Assembly: GCA_963922455.1 (NCBI GenBank)
Contig: CAWUIO010000036.1
Span: 1 to 54,430 of the forward strand
Source of the DNA: CAWUIO01 sp963922455
Lineage (GTDB): Bacteria > Bacteroidota > Bacteroidia > Cytophagales > Microscillaceae
Direction: 5' to 3'
Length of the DNA stretch: 54,430 bases
The notes beneath the pieces were generated by a model that saw only the letters and a program-made list of their open reading frames with translations, had not been told where the DNA came from and did no database searches. The position numbers were made by a program, and so were the translations under genes. This document shows positions 49,849 through 54,430 of this stretch, piece by piece (position 1 is the stretch's first letter; every line of letters begins with the position of its first letter).

Positions 49849-52428
49849 TTACTCGCCAGTCCGCAGCACTTGGAAGCTACTGGCCCTTTCCCGCCCTTTG
49901 ATCTGGATGATATAGGTATCTTCTGTGAGGTAGCTTAAGTCTATACCAAACTGCCCTTGTTCTTTTTCCACGTTAACCGTAAAAGACTGCATCAATACCC
50001 CTTTCCGGTTCCATACCAAAACTTCCAGGGCCGTATCGGTGATCCCTTCGTAATCTACAAATACTTGGTCCCGGGTAGGGTTGGGGAACAAGATTAACTG
50101 CTCAGCCCCAAAAGAAAGAGGCCCAATCGACAAGGGGTCGCTTGTTAGCAAGGAATCGGTCCAAAAACCCAAGTCACTGGCAATTCGGCTCCCCAATAAC
50201 GTGAAATTTCCTCCTACGTATAAGGTATCCGCCACGCTGTTTGGGGAATACATGATCGTATTCACGGGGCCATTGCTGCCCACTTGGTCATCTCCTAAGG
50301 GCTCCCAATTGCTGGTTTCGCTCCAACGGGCCAAATTATTGACTTGGATGGCACTCAATGTATCATTGGAAGCTGTGGCAAAGCCCCCACCAACGTAAAT
50401 AAAGATGCTGTCCAATGAGATCGTATTTACTACGCCACTCAAACCATTTCCTAAACCTTCCCAGCTTTCATTTTGAAAACTCCACCGAGCGATTCGGTTT
50501 ACCGTATTCGTCCCGGCCAAGGCAAAGTTGCCCCCCGCGTACAAATAATTTTCATCTATGGCAATGGCCTGAACAAAGCCAGAAGTTCCATCGCCTAAGG
50601 AGGACCAATTATTCCCATCCCATCGGGCGATTGTGCTGGCAAAATTCCCCCCGGCCGTGGCAAAATTACCTCCTACGTATAGGTTTCCGTTTTGATCAAT
50701 ACCTAGTGACCTCACTTCATTGTTCGTACCGGCTATGCTGTTGTTTTGGTCGGTCAAAGCCTGCCAGCCATTGTCCCATTGGGCTATATTACTAACGGCA
50801 ATCCCCCCGGCTGTTTCAAAAGCTCCCCCGGCAAAAACTTGTCCCGAGGCACTCACGGTAATGGCCGCTACTGGGCCATTGGTACCGCTCGCCAAGGCCG
50901 TAAAGGTATTGCCATCGTAGCGAGCGATATAATTGGCCGCCTGGCTGGCAATTTCGGTAAATTCTCCCCCGATATATAAATTTCCGTTTGCATCGTAGGC
51001 CAAGGCCATGACTTCTCCATTAGTCCCGTTGGCCAGGGCAATCCATCCCGTTTGAGGGGACCACATGGCAATATTATTGGCCGATATTCCACTGACTTGG
51101 TCAAAAAGTCCTCCAATGACTATATCCCCATTGGGGGATTTGGCCATAGCCCGGATCACCCCGTCTGCTCCCTCAGAGAAAGGCCTCAAATAGCCCACAC
51201 CCGGCTCTTGCGTTCCGGGTGGGGTACTCGTTCCACTTACTATTTTAAAAATACTGGCATCATCGGTATAGCTGGTAAAGTACAACTCTCCATTTTGGTC
51301 TTGCCCAAAGGTCGGGATAGCCGTACCATCTGCCCTAAAAAGTAGTTCATTGCTTACCGAGTCGGCCTGAGCGGTAGAGTCATAGGTCAAGGCCCACACT
51401 CTCCCGGAGATATAATCGCCATAAATATATTGGCCAATCAATTCTGGGATCTCATTGCCCCGATAGACGTAGCCACCCGTTATCGACTTATCGTCATTGG
51501 TATGGTCATAGAAAAACAAGGGGTCAATGGGGTTTTCGGCCACCGTACTGCCTTCTTCTATACGGAAGGCTTCGTAGCGGTTCCAACCGTAATTCCCTCC
51601 GTTCTCGATCAAGTTGATTTCTTCAAATTTACCTTGTCCTACCTCGGCTCCCCAAAGTTGGTCAGTTACCGGGTCAAAAGACATCTTCCAGGTATTTCGT
51701 ATACCCCAGGCGTAAATTTCGTCTCTCCCGTTTTGCCCCACCAAGGGATTATTTGAGGGGATTTCATAATTTCCCGAACTGGCCATCGGGTTACTCCCAT
51801 CTACATCCACATCAATCCGAAGGATTTTGGCAAAAATGGTATTCAAGTTTTGGCCGTTCAAGGCTGGGTCTCCCCCACCTCCGGCATCGCCGATAGACAT
51901 ATACAAATACCCATCGGGGCCAAATGTTATTTTACCCCCATTATGGTTTGACCAGGCAACATTTTTCTGCTCCTCTAATAAAACAAAGCTTGAGTTAGGG
52001 TCTATCCGGTCGGGATTGTTTGGGTCTACTTGATAGCGCTCCAAGCGAACACTAGCAAAGCGGTTTTGGCTCACACTCGTAGTCCCGATGGTGTAGTAAA
52101 AGTACACAAACCCATTATTAAAATAATCGGGGTGAAAGGCCATACCTAAAAGACCCAATTCAGATCCTTTTTGGTATCCTACCACATCTTCAATGTCTAA
52201 GAAAACCTGGCGCTCGTTTTCGCTTACATTCGAATCGTTTGGGAATACATAAATCACCCCTCTTTGCTCTACTAAGAAAAGGCGATCACTTCCATCCACC
52301 GAGGGAAGTAATTCTACCGGAAAGTTAAAGCGCAAATTGGGAAAGGCTGACTCAAAGGTTACTTGTGCTTCTAGGGTAGCGGCTACACTAAAACACAAGC
52401 CCAAGATTAGTAGAAGGATTCTTTTCAT
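49849..52428 (-). CDS. T9SS-secreted glucose/sorbosone dehydrogenase with a beta-propeller-like tail
   Basis: An 859-residue protein starting MKRILLLILGLCF at 52428 with a signal peptide. Residues about 25-400 form a glucose/sorbosone dehydrogenase (GSDH-like) propeller: LGLLGMAFHPDYFNNGFVYFYY, GGKITFGPDGYLYMSIGDAGGGGDP, GIRNTWKMSFDP and NYGWNRYE. Residues about 400-770 hold about seven repeats of a 45-50 residue unit with the pattern NLYVGGNF-TAGG-...-IARWDG (YIGGEF, FAGGAF, YVGGGF). The C-terminus is a T9SS sorting domain (LILFPNPTRDQVFVDY onward). GSDH proteins are PQQ-dependent dehydrogenases; the ligand site is not verified here. It has its own terminator. Confidence 0.9.
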   Translation of the reverse strand: MKRILLLILGLCFSVAATLEAQVTFESAFPNLRFNFPVELLPSVDGSDRLFLVEQRGVIYVFPNDSNVSENERQVFLDIEDVVGYQKGSELGLLGMAFHPDYFNNGFVYFYYTIGTTSVSQNRFASVRLERYQVDPNNPDRIDPNSSFVLLEEQKNVAWSNHNGGKITFGPDGYLYMSIGDAGGGGDPALNGQNLNTIFAKILRIDVDVDGSNPMASSGNYEIPSNNPLVGQNGRDEIYAWGIRNTWKMSFDPVTDQLWGAEVGQGKFEEINLIENGGNYGWNRYEAFRIEEGSTVAENPIDPLFFYDHTNDDKSITGGYVYRGNEIPELIGQYIYGDYISGRVWALTYDSTAQADSVSNELLFRADGTAIPTFGQDQNGELYFTSYTDDASIFKIVSGTSTPPGTQEPGVGYLRPFSEGADGVIRAMAKSPNGDIVIGGLFDQVSGISANNIAMWSPQTGWIALANGTNGEVMALAYDANGNLYIGGEFTEIASQAANYIARYDGNTFTALASGTNGPVAAITVSASGQVFAGGAFETAGGIAVSNIAQWDNGWQALTDQNNSIAGTNNEVRSLGIDQNGNLYVGGNFATAGGNFASTIARWDGNNWSSLGDGTSGFVQAIAIDENYLYAGGNFALAGTNTVNRIARWSFQNESWEGLGNGLSGVVNTISLDSIFIYVGGGFATASNDTLSAIQVNNLARWSETSNWEPLGDDQVGSNGPVNTIMYSPNSVADTLYVGGNFTLLGSRIASDLGFWTDSLLTSDPLSIGPLSFGAEQLILFPNPTRDQVFVDYEGITDTALEVLVWNRKGVLMQSFTVNVEKEQGQFGIDLSYLTEDTYIIQIKGRERASSFQVLRTGE

Positions 52429-52697
52429 AGTTTGTAAGAACAAGATTTCTCGAACTTGATATTATACGTTAACGTATTGTTTAAGCAAATTCTACTTTTT
52501 TGCCATCAAAAATGTGTTAATCTGAAGTATTCATGCATTTAGATGGCCAAATCACATAGAAAATAAGCCTAAAGCCTTTCAGAAAGGCCTTAAAAGTTTA
52601 CTATTTTTAGAGATGTGTGATGATAAAGGCTGGGTGGAAGAACATACCGATTCAAATATAATGATTTTTTCGGGCTATTCCTTCATTTCACAAGGAT
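52429..52697. promoter_or_regulatory. Upstream region of the dehydrogenase gene
   Basis: About 270 AT-rich bases between the dehydrogenase start and the next GC-rich repeat. It should contain the dehydrogenase promoter. No gene. Confidence 0.4.
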
Positions 52698-52830
52698 GGG
52701 GCTTCCCCTCGCCTAAATAAAATAGGGGCAGGGTGAAATACGGGGCTGAGGCTCGGGTCGGGCTATCGCTACTCGCTGGCCCACACACAAGCCAGCGGCG
52801 AGCTCAAACAGGCCGCTCTATCCCTAAGCC
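52698..52830 (-). repeat. GC-rich interspersed repeat, copy 14
   Basis: Minus-orientation copy from GGGGCTTCCCCTCGCC to CCCTAAGCC, with GGTCGGGCTATCGCTACTCG in the centre. The variable segment is longer (about 45 nt) and GC-rich. Confidence 0.88.
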
Positions 52831-52866
52831 AATTCATTTTTTTGATATTAAAACATAATTTGTGGC

Positions 52867-53313
52867 CTAGGTTTCCCTTGATTCATAAGCTGCCAACTCC
52901 CCTAAATAAAAACCCCAAGCCGTAAAATCTGATGGCAAGGGTGATTGCCATAAAAGGTGCGTACCCTGTGCCGAGGGACATGTAAACACGCGCCTTAGCA
53001 GACTTTGGTAGACATCACGTGGGGCTTGATAAAGCAAACATACCGTATCTGGGGCGGTTTTTTGGGCGTAGGGAGAAGTCAAAGCAGGAATATGCAATTC
53101 AAAGTTCCAGCTATCTTTTGGGGTATGAGAAACCCGTAAAGCGATCTTCTCTCCGTAATAATCAAAGGAGAAGGATAAGCTTCCATCCTGAACGTGTAAA
53201 TGGAAGCTATAAATATCATAGTAGGCCGTATTGAGGGCATTGAGCCAATACGGTGAAGAATAGGCCGGTTTATAAAACGGTAATGAGGGATTTTGATACC
53301 ACTTTTCGATCAT
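52867..53313 (-). CDS. Hypothetical cytoplasmic protein
   Basis: A 148-residue protein of mostly beta character, Tyr/Phe-rich (YDIYSFHLHVQDGSLSFSFDYYGEK), and no signal or known motif. It follows the STAS-like gene by 40 bp on the same strand, so the two may be co-transcribed. No function can be proposed. Confidence 0.65.
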   Translation of the reverse strand: MIEKWYQNPSLPFYKPAYSSPYWLNALNTAYYDIYSFHLHVQDGSLSFSFDYYGEKIALRVSHTPKDSWNFELHIPALTSPYAQKTAPDTVCLLYQAPRDVYQSLLRRVFTCPSAQGTHLLWQSPLPSDFTAWGFYLGELAAYESRET

Positions 53314-53353
53314 AATTGAAAAATAAGCCCATCCCCCTAGCCGTACAAATACA

Positions 53354-53761
53354 CTAGGCTAAGCTCACTTGAGAAGCATACAGCCAGTCTTCTGCTTCTA
53401 CTAAGCTATCAAAGGTAGAGGTTTCAATTTCGGAGTTTTTCCAGAGTTCTTCTTGTGAAGGAGCAATCTCCTCGGGATGGGTAAGAATCGCCATCTTGTT
53501 AACCCCATTTTTACGATGCTCGCTAAAAATATGGCGTACGATCCAGTCCCGCAACTCAAGATTGATCGTAAAATGTAAGCCCTTATTCAAACTGAGCAGA
53601 AAACGGGGTTTACACTTCTGAACGGCCCGGGCAATCTCGTAGCATTCGTGTTTAAACTCCCGCTCGGTCCAGCCAGATGTACTGGCCTTCCATTCCAAGA
53701 CGGCCGTATCTTTCTTGGGGTTGTATGTAATTAAGATAGCTGATGAGTTGTATAGACGCAT
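53354..53761 (-). CDS. Hypothetical protein with SpoIIAA/STAS-like features
   Basis: A 135-residue cytoplasmic protein. The pattern of LITYNPKKDTAVLEWKAS, an amphipathic helix, a central LLSLNKGLHF strand, MAILTHPEE and the final FDSLVEAEDWLYAS resembles small Bacteroidota STAS/SpoIIAA-like proteins, in which the last motif (EAxxWL) is common. Precise role unknown; partners would be anti-sigma or stress modules, none of which adjoin. Confidence 0.55.
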   Translation of the reverse strand: MRLYNSSAILITYNPKKDTAVLEWKASTSGWTEREFKHECYEIARAVQKCKPRFLLSLNKGLHFTINLELRDWIVRHIFSEHRKNGVNKMAILTHPEEIAPSQEELWKNSEIETSTFDSLVEAEDWLYASQVSLA

Positions 53762-54060
53762 AGTAAAAAATTGTTCTATGACAAGTAATAAGTAGTATTA
53801 TGAAAAACGCTATGAGGAACAAAGAGTTCGATACACCTTGTTAATGAGCTTATTCAGGTAAGAAAATACCAGAAAAACGATTATTTCCCCTCTAAAAAAC
53901 TTGGGTTTTTATAAGGTCGGGCCTTGTAGTACTTGGGTCGGCTATCCAAACGGACATGTAGTCAGATCACTCCCATGCCGGCCGTGTTCAACCAAAGTGG
54001 TTTTTCTACATCTATCCTGACTTTTAACTCTTAAGCCAAGAGAAGAAAAAGTTCGTTTAC
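53762..54060. other. Intergenic region
   Basis: About 300 bp with no repeat copy and no convincing gene. It lies between the STAS-like gene and the truncated DUF6940 gene, and should include the promoter of the STAS-like gene. Confidence 0.35.
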
Positions 54061-54278
54061 TTACTCGTTTGATACGTTTTTAAGAAAACTCAAAATATTT
54101 TTATAATATTCGGGGGCATCTTGGGGGCAGGGCACAATCAAGCGGGCATTTTTGCCGAGGTTGTCAAAGGCAACAACCGAAGTATCTCCTCGAAAATATG
54201 CGGCAAAAGATTCCAAATCTGGCCTTCTTCGGTCAAAATAATCGGCCCGCATCCAGACCATTTCGTAGTCTTTGTCTA
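54061..54278 (-). pseudogene. DUF6940 family C-terminal fragment, cut off by MITE copy C
   Basis: About 72 codons remain: YEMVWMRADYFDRRRPDLESFAA, then VVAFDNLGKNARLIVPCPQ, matching the C-terminal part of DUF6940 proteins (full members are roughly 200 residues). The 5' part is missing because the MITE-like element begins at 54279. The few residues read beyond that point, including NLNSFL, come from the element. The rest of the gene, if any, would lie beyond the window. Confidence 0.7.
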
Positions 54279-54430
54279 AGAAACTGTTTAAATTTAATTG
54301 CGTTGGGCTGCAAAGAGCCATTTCGGGAACCTGATTTCATCAAATTCCTCGCCCATAGCGCTGCTATGCGCTCCCAATTTGATTTCATCAGAACCCCAAA
54401 CTGGCCCTTTTCGCCGACAAAAAATAAACT
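54279..54430. mobile_element. MITE-like foldback element, copy C (cut by window edge)
   Basis: Left end AGAAACTGTTTAAATTTAAT, internal GGGAACCTGATTTCATC and TTTCATCAGAACCCC, and the beginning of the right inverted end (AAAAAATAAACT). Homologous to copies at 13633 and 24405, and inserted in or beside a DUF6940 gene. Confidence 0.87.

Noticed and set aside
1..52830. GC-rich repeats as a CRISPR array
   Set aside because: Copies are kilobases apart, about 130 bp long and in both orientations; no array or cas genes occur.
1..54430. tRNA or rRNA genes
   Set aside because: I looked for T-loop (GGTTCGAATCC-like) and rRNA signatures and found none convincing; a tRNAscan run would decide.

Overview
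The window looks like the chromosome of a free-living, probably gliding and aquatic member of the Bacteroidota (Cytophagales/Saprospirales-like). I base this on two proteins with type IX secretion (T9SS) C-terminal sorting domains, Bacteroidota-style lipoproteins, large two-part FtsX/MacB permeases, GH3 and other glycosidases, an M57 HEIGH peptidase, weak Shine-Dalgarno sequences and AT-rich intergenic DNA. I cannot name the genus. I see no rRNA, tRNA, CRISPR array, complete IS or prophage.

Layout. 0.1-10.8 kb: a HEAT-type DNA alkylation repair protein, a DUF885-like lipoprotein, a secreted-protein gene broken by an in-frame TAA, a SUKH (SMI1/KNR4) protein, a periplasmic GMC oxidoreductase with its Tat-carrying small subunit, and two unknown secreted proteins. 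11-19.3 kb: an FtsX-type permease, a decayed gene, and a three-gene periplasmic molybdenum hydroxylase operon (cytochrome c, 2Fe-2S subunit, Mo subunit) next to an AraC regulator. 19.4-28 kb: a GH3 beta-glucosidase, then five minus-strand genes (CYTH plus HD pair; serine hydrolase, ATP-grasp and alpha/beta hydrolase operon) bracketed by an inverted pair of composite repeats. 28-36.3 kb: a TPR/SpoIIE-type phosphatase, a VOC protein, a TspO-like membrane protein, a TetR regulator followed by a Rieske-P450 fusion with a palindromic operator between them, and an autoinducer-synthase-like acyltransferase. 36.4-42.4 kb: a PagL-like lipid A deacylase, an (alpha/alpha)6 glycosidase with a CBM, and an HTH plus nucleotidyltransferase pair resembling AbiE-type toxin-antitoxin systems. 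43-54.4 kb: a TetR-like regulator, an M57 peptidase, a T9SS subtilase, VOC and SRPBCC proteins, a T9SS glucose/sorbosone dehydrogenase with a propeller-like tail, two small hypotheticals and a truncated DUF6940 gene.

The most striking feature is not a gene. A GC-rich, structured element of about 130 bp occurs 14 times in 54 kb, always between genes and in both orientations. It has conserved ends, a conserved central loop, a copy-specific variable segment of about 35 nt, and a stem whose two arms change together between copies. Two copies flank a shared 135-200 bp core to form a larger unit. That unit itself occurs twice, in inverted orientation, around a 5.7 kb block. Two other non-coding elements accompany it: a 175-190 bp MITE-like family (three copies, each touching a gene end or a broken gene) and a single 353 bp element with perfect 15 bp terminal inverted repeats and a 9 bp target duplication, inserted inside one of the GC-rich repeats. 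Several genes near these elements are broken, which suggests continuing genome turnover.
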